A stretch of DNA of 64,000 nucleotides from Dyella sp. C11. GTDB lineage: Bacteria; Pseudomonadota; Gammaproteobacteria; Xanthomonadales; Rhodanobacteraceae. A program made the translations under genes and the position numbers. Below are positions 8,555-18,000 of this stretch, in pieces. The notes under the pieces were generated by a model. It did not search any database. It was not told the DNA's origin and worked only from the letters and a program-made list of their open reading frames with translations. Within the stretch, counting starts at the first letter, position 1; each line of letters starts with the position of its first letter. The DNA lies in assembly GCF_003121485.1 (NCBI RefSeq), contig NZ_QAVX01000016.1, positions 44,693-108,692 on the forward strand, given 5' to 3'.

Positions 8555-8616
8555 CGGCAAACGGGACGGAGGTAGACAATTCGCACAATGGCGGCGGGAC
8601 TTAACTACCTCCGCCC
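8555..8616. repeat. Dispersed repeat, second block with inverted partner
   Basis: CGGCAAACGGGACGGAGGTAG (8555-8575 in part) repeats the second block at 5061-5081. Its core CGGAGGTAG (8567-8575) recurs inverted as CTACCTCCG (8605-8613), so this copy can form a hairpin. It lies between two minus-strand genes for exported proteins. Confidence 0.5.
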
Positions 8617-8640
8617 TTTCTGGCCGTATCGTTATTGCCA

Positions 8641-9765
8641 TCACCACGCCCCCGCTACCCGAATACTCGTGACGCAGTAGCGATCGCCGAGTTTGTTCGC
8701 GAGAAAGTCGAGGTTTGAGTCCTTGCCGTCGAGCTTGAATGCCTGGGAATACGCTTGACCCAGCAGTGCCTTCTTCTCCGCGGCAGGTGTCCACCCGGCA
8801 TCGAGCAATCCGGTTTCGACCATGCTTGCCGACAAGCAGCCCGGCTGACCTGCATCGTCGACAAAACTGAAGCTGGGAATGGAGATGGTCAGCGCAGAGC
8901 TTTGCCCGTTCGGAACCACGCCGGGTTGCACGCTCTGATACCCAGGGCCGGTTACGTCATAAAACAATCCGAAGTACCAGCCGTCGCGCGCCCTGAGTTC
9001 GCGTCGTGCGGTGCTCTTGTAGCCCATGGCGATGGGTGTGAATGTCACATGCAGTGACTGCTGCAGTTCTTCCGGTCCGATGTAGCCGTTGTGCAGGCGA
9101 ATCATTGCCATGAATGTCTGCCAGAACTCCGCGGCCGTGAATGGAGGGCGCGCAGGTAGTCGATTGGATATCTCGGCAGGAATCAGGGTCGCCACGGTCG
9201 GTCCGGCATCCCTGGAAAAATAGAAGATCGACAGCGAGACGCGCTTGGCGCAGTCATCTTTGCTGGCCGACTCGATCCGTAGTCTTGTGCCACGCCCGGC
9301 AGGCGAATCGTAGGAGATCACGTCATAAGTGCTGGGGCTATCAGCTATCGGCATCACCATTTTCGCGAGGCTCAATCCCACTTCGGCCGGGAAATTGGCA
9401 GGTTTCAGGCAATATGACTTGTCCAGGGAAAGGGCGAGTTCTTCATGGGCCGCATGAACTCCGCCCTTGTCCGTTTCAACTCTAAAATCCATTCGAGTCA
9501 GGCCCCAAGGATTGGCGCCGATCCGGTAAGTCAGGCTCAGTCCTTCGGACTGGTATCCATAGGTGCTCGCCAGCTCTGGCTTGCTGATGGCGATGTTCAG
9601 TGCCTTGGCCAAATCCTCTGGGCGAGGCAACGCCGGCCTGCCTGCCCAGGCGCCGAGTGTCTTCTCCAGGTGGTTGGATGGCTCCCTGGCAACCCGATCA
9701 CCGCGAGCACCGATCATCATGGCCGCAACCATGACCATGCACAGCCTTGCTCCTTCGATATTCAT
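8641..9765 (-). CDS. Exported protein of unknown function, 374 residues
   Basis: No family was recognised. Residues 1 to about 20 (ARLCMVMVAAMMIGARG) look like a short signal peptide. The rest is a mixed alpha/beta protein with no repeats. Four cysteines are spread through the sequence (near YCLKPA, DDCAKR, PGCLSA and YCVTS), which could form two disulfides in the periplasm. The C-terminal half includes RARDGWYFGLFYDVTGPGYQ. The start is supported by CGGAG just upstream. It belongs to the minus-strand series of uncharacterised envelope proteins. Confidence 0.6.
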   Translation of the reverse strand: MNIEGARLCMVMVAAMMIGARGDRVAREPSNHLEKTLGAWAGRPALPRPEDLAKALNIAISKPELASTYGYQSEGLSLTYRIGANPWGLTRMDFRVETDKGGVHAAHEELALSLDKSYCLKPANFPAEVGLSLAKMVMPIADSPSTYDVISYDSPAGRGTRLRIESASKDDCAKRVSLSIFYFSRDAGPTVATLIPAEISNRLPARPPFTAAEFWQTFMAMIRLHNGYIGPEELQQSLHVTFTPIAMGYKSTARRELRARDGWYFGLFYDVTGPGYQSVQPGVVPNGQSSALTISIPSFSFVDDAGQPGCLSASMVETGLLDAGWTPAAEKKALLGQAYSQAFKLDGKDSNLDFLANKLGDRYCVTSIRVAGAW

Positions 9766-9822
9766 CGCTGACTCCGCTTCATGCGCCGATGTGTTTTCCC
9801 GCCAGTGGTTTGCAGCGGACGG

Positions 9823-10065
9823 TCAGCCAGTGGAGCCTTGATTGCCGCCGTCCCGAAGACGCTTGATCTCTTGCTTCAGCTCGTGAATCGCGGCGGATTG
9901 CCGGTAGAGAACGAGGCTTACGAAGGCGAAGCACATTGGCAGATAGATGAGTGGCCCTGTCCATGCCCCTATGCCGGTCCCCGAGTTGTAAAGGACGGCG
10001 ATGGCTACAGAAAAAGCGCACAGCCCAGTCGATGCCCAAATGCCGGCCACTTCTTGATGTGTCAT
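9823..10065 (-). CDS. Small membrane protein, two transmembrane segments
   Basis: The 80-residue product has hydrophobic segments at about 9-27 and 37-55, followed by a short charged helix (QSAAIHELKQEIKRLRDGG) that could form a coiled coil in the cytoplasm. No family was recognised. The start at ATG 10065 has GGAGCAGAGCA in front. It lies 57 bases upstream of the 374-residue exported protein gene and may share its transcript. Confidence 0.6.
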   Translation of the reverse strand: MTHQEVAGIWASTGLCAFSVAIAVLYNSGTGIGAWTGPLIYLPMCFAFVSLVLYRQSAAIHELKQEIKRLRDGGNQGSTG

Positions 10066-10215
10066 TGCTCTGCTCCGAGTGACGTAAACCGGGTTCTGAA
10101 GTGTCGCGCTGGCCAGCGTTTGGGGCAGCTCAGCTGCGAACGACGGCTGCGATGGGTGCAGCCAGGGCTTTAAGCCTTCGCATCCGTTCTTCCCTTCCGC
10201 GCAAGCTTTCGCTGA

Positions 10216-10521
10216 TCAGCCGCCAGTCTGGCCCGAGCGCATGGGCGCGGGAGCCGCTACGGCGGGTGCATGGTTGGTGTTGTCGGTTCCGGCCGTGGCT
10301 GGCGCACGGGTATAGATGATGGCCTTGTCGCCTTCGCAGTGGCCGACCACGGTGCCGTTGCTCTTGTCGGCTTGATCGGTGGGTACGACATCCAGGCTGT
10401 AGTTGCTTACGCCGTTCGCCTTGATCTTGGCGTCGATGTCGGACTTCACGGTGTCGCACGAAGCGTGGGCGAACAGCGGCAACGTCAATGCGAACGCGAT
10501 GATGGACAGACGAATCTTCAT
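10216..10521 (-). CDS. DUF1161 small periplasmic protein
   Basis: A signal peptide (MKIRLSIIAFALTLPLFAHA) precedes a DUF1161 core: SCDTVKSDIDAKIKANGVSN, then a Val-Val-Gly-His-Cys-Glu-Gly-Asp turn and KAIIYTR. The core's two cysteines (Cys22 and the one in GHCEG) are typical of the family and probably form a disulfide. The last 25 residues are Ala/Pro-rich and look unstructured. The function of the family is unknown. A perfect palindrome (10545-10579) lies between this gene and the AIM24 gene upstream. Confidence 0.8.
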   Translation of the reverse strand: MKIRLSIIAFALTLPLFAHASCDTVKSDIDAKIKANGVSNYSLDVVPTDQADKSNGTVVGHCEGDKAIIYTRAPATAGTDNTNHAPAVAAPAPMRSGQTGG

Positions 10522-10544
10522 GGCTTCCCCTTGTGGACTTGTTT

Positions 10545-10579
10545 CGATGGTTGATATCCGTGGCGGATATCAACCATCG
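10545..10579. repeat. Perfect 16-bp palindrome with 3-base spacer
   Basis: CGATGGTTGATATCCG (10545-10560) and its exact reverse complement (10564-10579) flank TGG. It lies between the stop of the AIM24 gene and the start of the DUF1161 gene, both on the minus strand. There is no T-tract after the stem, so it is either a transcript-processing or attenuating hairpin or a protein-binding site. Confidence 0.7.
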
Positions 10580-10584
10580 GCTCG

Positions 10585-11358
10585 TCAATTGTCGTCGCCG
10601 CTCAACAGCGAGCCCACGATGCCGCCAAGCAGGCCGCCACCGACCACGGCGCGTCCACCACCGCCGCCTTCATTGCTGGGCAGGTATTCGGCCACCTGAT
10701 GGGCAAGGCGGGAGATGGGGAGCGTTTGCAGCCACACGGTGCCGGGGCCGGTGAGTGCGGCGAGGAAGATGCCGTCGCCGCCGAAGATGGCGTGCTTGAT
10801 GCCGGGCACGGTGGTGATCTGGAAGTTGACCGAGGCCTGGAAGGCACCGACATGCCCGGGATGCACGCGCAGGGTTTCGCCGGGGGCGAGGTCCTTGCGA
10901 ATGAGTTCGCCGGAGAGTTCAAGCCAGGCCGTGCCGGAGCCGCCGACGCGTTGCAGCAGGAAACCGTCGCCGCCGAAAATGCCGGCGCCCAGCGATTGCT
11001 GGAAGCCCACGCCAATGGTGACCTGTGGCGTGGCGCAGAGGAAACCATGGCGATGCACCAGGTATTCGTTACCCGGGCTCACTGACACCGGCACGATATG
11101 GCCCGGCACCTTCGTGGCAAACGCGACTTCGCCCGTGGCTTGCACGGCGCGGTATTCGGTCATGAAGAAACTGCCGCCGCCGACCACGCGCTTGAACATG
11201 CCGAGCAGGCCGCCGCCACCGCCCATCTGCGTGTGCGTCGTCATCTGGATCGACGAGGTCATCCAGGAAAGCTCGCCGCTCTCGGCGAAGATGCTTTCGT
11301 TCGGATCGAGCCGGACTTCAAGTACGGGCATCACGGTGCCCTGTATGCGCGTCTGCAT
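10585..11358 (-). CDS. AIM24/TIGR00266 family protein
   Basis: This 257-residue protein fits the bacterial AIM24 family (double-psi tryptophan-rich fold): an early PNESIFAESGELSWM segment, a glycine-rich loop followed by FKRVVGGGSFFMTEY, repeated IFGGDGFLLQR/IFGGDGIFLA motifs, and WLELSGELIRKDLAPGE. The C-terminal tail is glycine-rich with a hydrophobic stretch (GGLLGGIVGSLL). The molecular role of the bacterial proteins is not established. The start at ATG 11358 is decided by AGGAGAG directly upstream; an ATG at 11397 would lack a ribosome site. Confidence 0.85.
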   Translation of the reverse strand: MQTRIQGTVMPVLEVRLDPNESIFAESGELSWMTSSIQMTTHTQMGGGGGLLGMFKRVVGGGSFFMTEYRAVQATGEVAFATKVPGHIVPVSVSPGNEYLVHRHGFLCATPQVTIGVGFQQSLGAGIFGGDGFLLQRVGGSGTAWLELSGELIRKDLAPGETLRVHPGHVGAFQASVNFQITTVPGIKHAIFGGDGIFLAALTGPGTVWLQTLPISRLAHQVAEYLPSNEGGGGGRAVVGGGLLGGIVGSLLSGDDN

Positions 11359-11437
11359 GGTGTTCTCTCCTGAAGAGGAAGGGTGTCCAAAATCCATCGA
11401 TGCGAGGCCATCGAATCAAAAGAACCGATCGCGTCGA

Positions 11438-13792
11438 TCACGTGTTGGGGGAGTCGAACGACATCTTTTTTCCACGCAGCCTCCGCAGCGATGCGAACAC
11501 CAGCACGGTGGCGAGTAGCGCAAAAGCAAACGCACTCGCCAACCACGGGTGCACATGGAGCCTTGGCACGAGCTTCTGCCACTGTTTGATCCAGGAAGGC
11601 CGCGCTGCTGCGTCGAAATCCGGGTCTGGGCATTGGTGACCGAAATGACTCGCCCACGACACATGGGCGCCGTGCTTCACGTAGAGCATCCATGCATCGC
11701 GCAAGCCGGTGACGGGATCGCGATTGTCGACGACGGGAGCCTGGTACATCCAGTGCGCCGCGTGACAAAGAACGGCCGCATAAGCCTGTGAGCGCGGTGG
11801 CAACAGCTGCGCCGCCTTGTACGCGTCGTCAAAGGCGACGAACCAACGTAGGTTGTCCTGGTCCGGCGTGACGTAATTGTTCCTCAATCGGTCACGTTCG
11901 CTGGCGGAGACGCCATGGAAGATCGGTGCAGCCTTATCTTTGTAGAGAGGCGCGTCGTGATCCAGAATGACCCCGTGTTCCACACGGGTTAGCAGGGCGA
12001 GCTGATACCACGCAGCCGCTTTTTCAATGGCCGACGTTGCATTTGCCGTTTGGTCCGACGCCGTGGCGTACGCCTGAATAAAATCGTGCTGGCTCTTGAG
12101 GCTTTGACTCAACCCGGTATCGAAGGAAGGATCGTTGACGGTTGTAGCAACGTTGCCTTCGATGTCGGCATACGACAGTGCCTCCTGATAGCGGTTCGCC
12201 CTGACCAATCGTTTGGCCAATGCCGAATGCAGCAGTGCACTGTCATAGTCCAGTACTCGGCCTGTATGCATCGAAGGGTCGGGCGGCAGGGCGGCAACGA
12301 TGTCTTGCAGCTCCTTGAGGGACAGTACACGTTCGGCCAGATACAACAGCAGATCGGGAGCGGGGAATCCCATGTATGTCCTGTCGCAAGCAAGCTGATC
12401 GCGCATGGCAGGTACAAATTCACCACGAACCCGTTCGAGCTGCGCCAGTTCTGCACACGCCGCGGACTCGTTGAATGGCGAGAGGCCATTGGGGTCTGGC
12501 GTCGCGGGTGACATGGCCAGCGCTTTCTTGTAATTCGCCTCGGCGTCGGACAGCTTACCCTCGGCCAGCAGCATCTTGGCCTTCAGCCACCATGCGAGCG
12601 CGGTGCTTTGCCCATCGACAAGTGCATGGGCGAACTCGAAGTCACCGGTGCGATAGGCGATGGAGGCGAGACGATCAGGCCAGGCGATCTTTTCCTTTGG
12701 CCATTGCTTCGCTGTTCGCACGATGAGATCCATCGTGCCGTTGTCCACGTTGAGATACGGATGTCCACCCGGCGAATAAACGTACTCACGCACCCGCCCG
12801 TCGTCATTGATTTCGAGCGCATAGGCGAGCAGCAGGCGCTGTCCCTGCGGAATATCCTCGACCTTGGCCATCCCCTGCGGATCGAGATAGAGCGACTGGG
12901 CCACCCACTTGAGCGATTCGACTCCCTCTATCGACCCACGCGCTGCCTGCTCTGCGTAAAGACCGATGGTTGAAGCCAGATCGCCTGCCGCGCGCCGCAA
13001 CCGCGCCTGATCACCAAAGCTCGCCACGGCGAGTCCCTGCGGGTCGGGCATGCCGGCGCGCGCCAGCGTGCGTGTCAGCACGAACGCCTTTTCTGCGGCG
13101 GCCGCGTCGCCGGGGCCGCCACGCAAGGCATGGCTACGACCCAACATGTAAGCGGCGGCGACAACCCGGGACGATTTTACGGCATCCGGCAGATCGAGCA
13201 CTGCCTGAAAACGTGGCAACGCCTTGTCCAGCGCCGCCAATTGCTCCGTGTCCATAGGCCCGGGCGGTAAGGGCTTCGGCCACTCCAGGTCGGCTTGTCG
13301 CACGATGGTCGCGGGGTGTGCCGCATGAAAGTCGATGGCTGCGGCCGTATAGAGGCGAATGGCCTCGGGCAGGTGCTTGCCGATGGCATAGGCCGCATCA
13401 CCATTCGGCGCAGACTGCATCGCCTTGAATTCGGCGGCGACCTGATCGGGCACGGCGGTCAGCACGGCCTGCTTTTGGCGGCGTTCGGCCCGTTGCCCGT
13501 CCAGCTCGCTCTCATCATCGAAGGATGCAGCCGAAGCGAGGCGGATATCGGACATGCCGCGAAACAGCGTGTCGTCGTCCACTTCATCGACGGTCAGCTG
13601 ATCGTGACGCGCGGGAAGAAGATGGACCGCCTCGAACACGAAGCCGTTGTATGGCGGATAGGCGAGAAAACCTTGGGGTGTCGTCGGATCATCGGCAGCC
13701 TGGGCTATGCCGGCCCAACCCATCGACAATGCGATGAGGGCTATCCACCGGCGCAGGTTGACCCGCCCTGAAACGAAGACATCCTGCCTCAC
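11438..13792 (-). CDS. Large exported helical-repeat (TPR-like) protein with C-terminal membrane anchor
   Basis: The 784-residue protein starts with GTG (AGGGGAAC upstream) and a signal peptide ending IAQAADDP. The body is almost all alpha-helical with TPR-like pairs, for example AAAYMLGRSHALRGGPGDAA, AKMLLAEGKLSDAEANYKKA and AKRLVRANRYQEALSYADIE. The C-terminus has a membrane segment (WLASAFAFALLATVLVFASL) followed by RRLRGKK, so the chain is probably anchored in the inner membrane with the repeat body in the periplasm. No enzyme motif was seen; a protein-binding scaffold is likely. Its stop is 80 bases from the AIM24 start, and the LprI-like gene lies just upstream. Confidence 0.7.
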   Translation of the reverse strand: MRQDVFVSGRVNLRRWIALIALSMGWAGIAQAADDPTTPQGFLAYPPYNGFVFEAVHLLPARHDQLTVDEVDDDTLFRGMSDIRLASAASFDDESELDGQRAERRQKQAVLTAVPDQVAAEFKAMQSAPNGDAAYAIGKHLPEAIRLYTAAAIDFHAAHPATIVRQADLEWPKPLPPGPMDTEQLAALDKALPRFQAVLDLPDAVKSSRVVAAAYMLGRSHALRGGPGDAAAAEKAFVLTRTLARAGMPDPQGLAVASFGDQARLRRAAGDLASTIGLYAEQAARGSIEGVESLKWVAQSLYLDPQGMAKVEDIPQGQRLLLAYALEINDDGRVREYVYSPGGHPYLNVDNGTMDLIVRTAKQWPKEKIAWPDRLASIAYRTGDFEFAHALVDGQSTALAWWLKAKMLLAEGKLSDAEANYKKALAMSPATPDPNGLSPFNESAACAELAQLERVRGEFVPAMRDQLACDRTYMGFPAPDLLLYLAERVLSLKELQDIVAALPPDPSMHTGRVLDYDSALLHSALAKRLVRANRYQEALSYADIEGNVATTVNDPSFDTGLSQSLKSQHDFIQAYATASDQTANATSAIEKAAAWYQLALLTRVEHGVILDHDAPLYKDKAAPIFHGVSASERDRLRNNYVTPDQDNLRWFVAFDDAYKAAQLLPPRSQAYAAVLCHAAHWMYQAPVVDNRDPVTGLRDAWMLYVKHGAHVSWASHFGHQCPDPDFDAAARPSWIKQWQKLVPRLHVHPWLASAFAFALLATVLVFASLRRLRGKKMSFDSPNT

Positions 13793-13802
13793 GGTGTTCC
13801 CC

Positions 13803-14909
13803 TTACCATGGCGACGAGTTCAAGATTCGTTTTCCTTTGAAACTGAGGACGGCCTGCAGGTCGTTCCACGGAATCGACACTGTGAACCCGCCGATGAATT
13901 CGTCGGCCGACAAGGCTGATTGATTGACGCGGATACGAAATGCATCGCTGCCGAAAACCCAGTTAGAAGGATCGATGGCGACGGCCCGCATGGCCTCCGC
14001 TGAGGGATGCCAGTCTTCGTTATGGTCGCGCGCTTGCTTCTGAACCTCCTGTTCGAGTCGCTCGGTCAGCAATTGCGACCAGGCACCTCCGGAAGAAAAA
14101 AGGTCACCCGGCTCAAGTTCATGCACATCGCCGCCCATCATCACGATGTTGTATTGCGTCTGGGACATGAAGTGATCTTGCGGCAATCCGTTGAAAGAGC
14201 CGGATCCGCGCACAATGATGAGTGCTGCCCTTCCACCGTGACATGTGTCGTCGCGGTCCATCGACACGCTGATCATCAACGCGGTGGCCATCAGGACGTG
14301 GGGTTCCCGGTAGATGTCTCCTTTGCCGCCCGCACAAAGTGATGACTGGTCGAGTGCACCGATGCGCTTGGCGATAAGCGTGTTCCACGCTTCGGCATCG
14401 GCCCAGCTGACCCCCGCCATAGAAGATTTATGGTCGATCTGCGGTATCGACGACTCGGCCCAGTAGGGCAGACCCCCCGACGGGTTCGGGGTAGTCCCAT
14501 AGGTGCTTCGGACGAAGAACGTGTAGCGCTGCGAACTCCGTTGATGGGCGAAAGGAGCCAGAAGTCTTTCATCTCGGCGGAGGAATTGTCGGCTCAGGCA
14601 ACGCATGTCGCCTGGCTGGTCACCGTCCTGCGTAAATCCGCAGGCCGTTGCACGATAGGTCAGCCATGCACGCTGATCGGCCCGCAACATGGATTGCGCT
14701 GCTGGCGAAAGTACTTTCATCAATTCGCCGTAGTCTTCGTTGAGCTTGGCATCCGCCGCAGTCAGATGACCGTCCAGGCAGACGGCTTTATCGACCTTCG
14801 ATGTGGCGTTAACGCAGTCCAGCGCGAACGCGGCCGAGCCATGCCCCACACACCAGAGCAAACCCACGGCAAGCAGATATACCTTCAGTCGTCCCTGTCC
14901 AGCTCCCAT
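13803..14909 (-). CDS. Exported protein with LprI-like N-terminal domain
   Basis: After a signal peptide (ending SAAFA) comes a domain of about 80 residues with the LprI/DUF1311 pattern: LDCVNATSKVDKAVCLDGHL, then DAKLNEDYGELMKVL and LRADQRAWLTYRATAC. LprI of Mycobacterium inhibits lysozyme, but the wider family is functionally mixed. The C-terminal 240 residues are unassigned. ATG 14909 is preferred to the adjacent GTG 14912 because AGGGGAAT is then 8 bases away. The large helical-repeat gene follows after 10 bases, so the two are probably co-transcribed. Confidence 0.72.
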   Translation of the reverse strand: MGAGQGRLKVYLLAVGLLWCVGHGSAAFALDCVNATSKVDKAVCLDGHLTAADAKLNEDYGELMKVLSPAAQSMLRADQRAWLTYRATACGFTQDGDQPGDMRCLSRQFLRRDERLLAPFAHQRSSQRYTFFVRSTYGTTPNPSGGLPYWAESSIPQIDHKSSMAGVSWADAEAWNTLIAKRIGALDQSSLCAGGKGDIYREPHVLMATALMISVSMDRDDTCHGGRAALIIVRGSGSFNGLPQDHFMSQTQYNIVMMGGDVHELEPGDLFSSGGAWSQLLTERLEQEVQKQARDHNEDWHPSAEAMRAVAIDPSNWVFGSDAFRIRVNQSALSADEFIGGFTVSIPWNDLQAVLSFKGKRILNSSPW

Positions 14910-15072
14910 CACATTCCCCTGTGCGTCAACTATGGATTGTCTGAGTTCATTACACTCTGCTGGCCGGATAGGCTCGCCACCAAGACTGGCGAATACCGGC
15001 GGAAAACGTGGCCCCTACGGGCTGGCACGTGACAGGCCGATGGGGCCAGCTCTTGCGTCGATCAAGCCACGC

Positions 15073-18000
15073 TCACACCTCTAACCTGTCGTCGGGTCGC
15101 GCGACCAGCGCATAAAGCACCGGCATGAGGAACACGCTGATCAGCAATCGCGTAAACAGGCCGCTGACGATGACCAGGGCGAACGGTCGCTGCGTATCCG
15201 TGCCGACGCCGGTGGCGAGCGCGGCGGGCAGCAGGCCAAGTGCGGCGACGAGGGCGGTCATCATGATGGGACGCAAGCGAAGGATGGCGCCTTCGCGAAT
15301 GGCGTCCGTCAGGTTGGTGCCGCCGCGGCGCAGTTCGTTGACGTAGGAGATGTAGACCACGGCCGTTTGCACCGACACGCCGAACAGCGCGAGAAAGCCG
15401 ATGCCCGAGGACACCGAGAACGGCGTGCCCGTGATCCACAGCGCCACGATGCCGCCCACCGGCGCGGACAGCAGCACGCCGAGCACGGTGATGAAGGGGA
15501 ACTTGAAGTTGCTGTAGAGCGTGAACAGCAACAGGAAGATCAAGGCGAGCGTCAACGGAAGAATCACGTTCAACTGCGCACGCGAGGCGGTGTATTCGGT
15601 GTACTCGCCGCCCCAGTCCAGGCGATAGCCCTGCGGCAGTTTCACCTTGCCGTTGACCTGCTGGATGGCGTCTTCCACGGCGCCGGCCAGGTCGCGTCCT
15701 TCCACGGAGAACTGCACGCCGATGTAGCGCGAGTTGTTTTCGCGGTAGATGAACGACGCGCCGTTGGTGACCTCGATGGCGGCAAATTCCTTCAGCGGAA
15801 TCTGCTGGCCGTCCGGCGTGGTGACGAGGATGTTCTTGATCTCCTCGGGGTTGTTTCGGTACTGCTCTTCAAGGCGAACGATAAGGTCGAACTGCTTCTC
15901 GCCCTGCACGACCTGCGTGGCGGCATCACCGCCGATGGCCGTCTGGATGATGCCGTTGATGTCCGACACGTTCAGTCCGTAGCGGGCGATCTTGGCGCGG
16001 TCGATGGTGATGCTCAGGCTGGGCTGGCCCAACTCCTGCACCAGGGTCACGTCGCGTATGCCGCGCACGTTCTCCAGCACCTTCTTGATGCTCTTGCCTT
16101 TCTGCTCGAGCGTGTTCAGGTCGGCACCGAACACCTTCACGGCCAGGGCGCTCTTCAGGCCGGTTTCGGCTTCGTCCACGGCATCCTCGGCGGGTTGCGT
16201 GTAGTTGAAGATGATGCCGGGGAAGGCCTGCAGTTTCTGGTTGATGGCGTCGATCAGGGCGGCCTTGTTGCGATACGTGCCGTTCCACTGCGAATACGGC
16301 TTCAGGCCTACATAGAACTCGACGTTGAAGAAGCCGGTGGAATCGGTGCCGTCGTCGGGGCGGCCAAGTTCCGATGCCACCGTGGTGACTTCGGGGAAGG
16401 AGCGCAGCACTTCGCGTACGCGCGGCGTGATCTTCGACGCTTCTTCGAACGAGATGGTGTAAGGCATGGTGGCGCGCACCCACAGCGCGCCTTCGTCCAG
16501 CTGCGGCATGAACTCGGCACCGATGCGCGGTATCAGCAGCAGCGACAGGAGCAGCAGGAGGGTCGATGCCGCGGCCGTCACCCACGGCCACGCAAGGCAG
16601 GCATCCAGGCCTTTCACGTAGACCGACTTGATCGCCTCGAAGATGCGGTTGCGTCGCTCCTTCACGCCCTTGCGCATGAACACGGCGCACAACACCGGCA
16701 ACAAGGTCAGCGTGATCACCAGCGAGCCGACCAGTGCAAAGATCATGGTGTCGGCCATGGGCTTGAACAGCGTGCCCGACGGGCCGGACAGCACGTAGAT
16801 CGGCAGGAAGCTGACCACGATCACGGCCACCGCATAGAACAGCGGGCGATCCACCTCGGCGGCAGCATCGCGGATGATGTCCTTTACGTTGAGCGGCTTG
16901 CCCTCGCGTTCGGCGATCTGGCGGAAGATGTTTTCCACCATCACCACGGCCGCGTCGACAAGAATGCCGAAGTCCACCGCGCCGATGGATAGCAGGTTGG
17001 CCGACGCGCCTTGCAGGTCCAGGCAGATGAAGGCGAACAGCAAGGCCAGCGGAATGGTGGTGGCGACGATCAGGCCGGCACGGAAGTCGTAGAGGAAGAA
17101 GATCAGCACCACCACGACCAGCAGCATGCCGCGCAGCAGGTTGTCTTCGACGATCCTGGTGGTGAGCGAGATCAGGTCGGTGCGGTCGTAGAACGGAACG
17201 ACCTTCACGTCCTTGGGCAGGATCTCGTCATTGAGTTGCCTGGTCTTGGCTTCGACGCGCTTGAGTACGTCCTGGGTTTTTTCGCCGGTACGCAACAGGA
17301 TCACGCCTTCCACGGCGTCATCCTGCTTTTCGTAACCGAATTCACCCAGGCGCGGCGCGATGCCGATGGTGACGCGGCCTACGTCCTTCACCAGTATCGG
17401 CGTGCCGTTGTGCACGGCTACCACCACGTTGCCGATATCTTCCAGCGTTTCCACGCGGCCCTCGCCGCGTACGTAGTAGAACTGGCCGCCCTGCGAATAG
17501 AAGCCGCCGCCGGCGTTCGCGTTGTTGGCGCCGAGCGCGGCTTCCACCTGCACGGCGGAAAGTCCGACGGAGGCGAGTTTGGTCTGGTCGAGCAGCACCT
17601 GGTATTGCATGGTGCCGCCGCCGAAGCCCGAATCGTCGGCCACGCCGGGCACCGATTTGTATTGCGGTTCCACCGTCCAGTCCTCAAGCGTCTTGAGGTC
17701 CATCGGCGAGCGGTCGGTGCTTTGCAGCACGTAGCGATAGATCAATCCCGAAGGCGCGGACAGCGGCGACACCGAGGGCGCGACGCCGCTCGGCAGGCTC
17801 AGGTCGCCCAGGCGGTTGAACACCTCCTGCCGCGCGAAGTTGTTGTCCGTGCCGGTTTCGTAGGTGAGGATGACGTCGGACAGGCCGTACAGCGAAATGG
17901 AACGCCGCGTGGTGGTCTTGGGCACGTCGTTCATGCCCAGCTCGACCGGTACGGTAATCAGCCGTTCCACTTCTTCGGCGGTATGCCCGGGCCACTGCGT

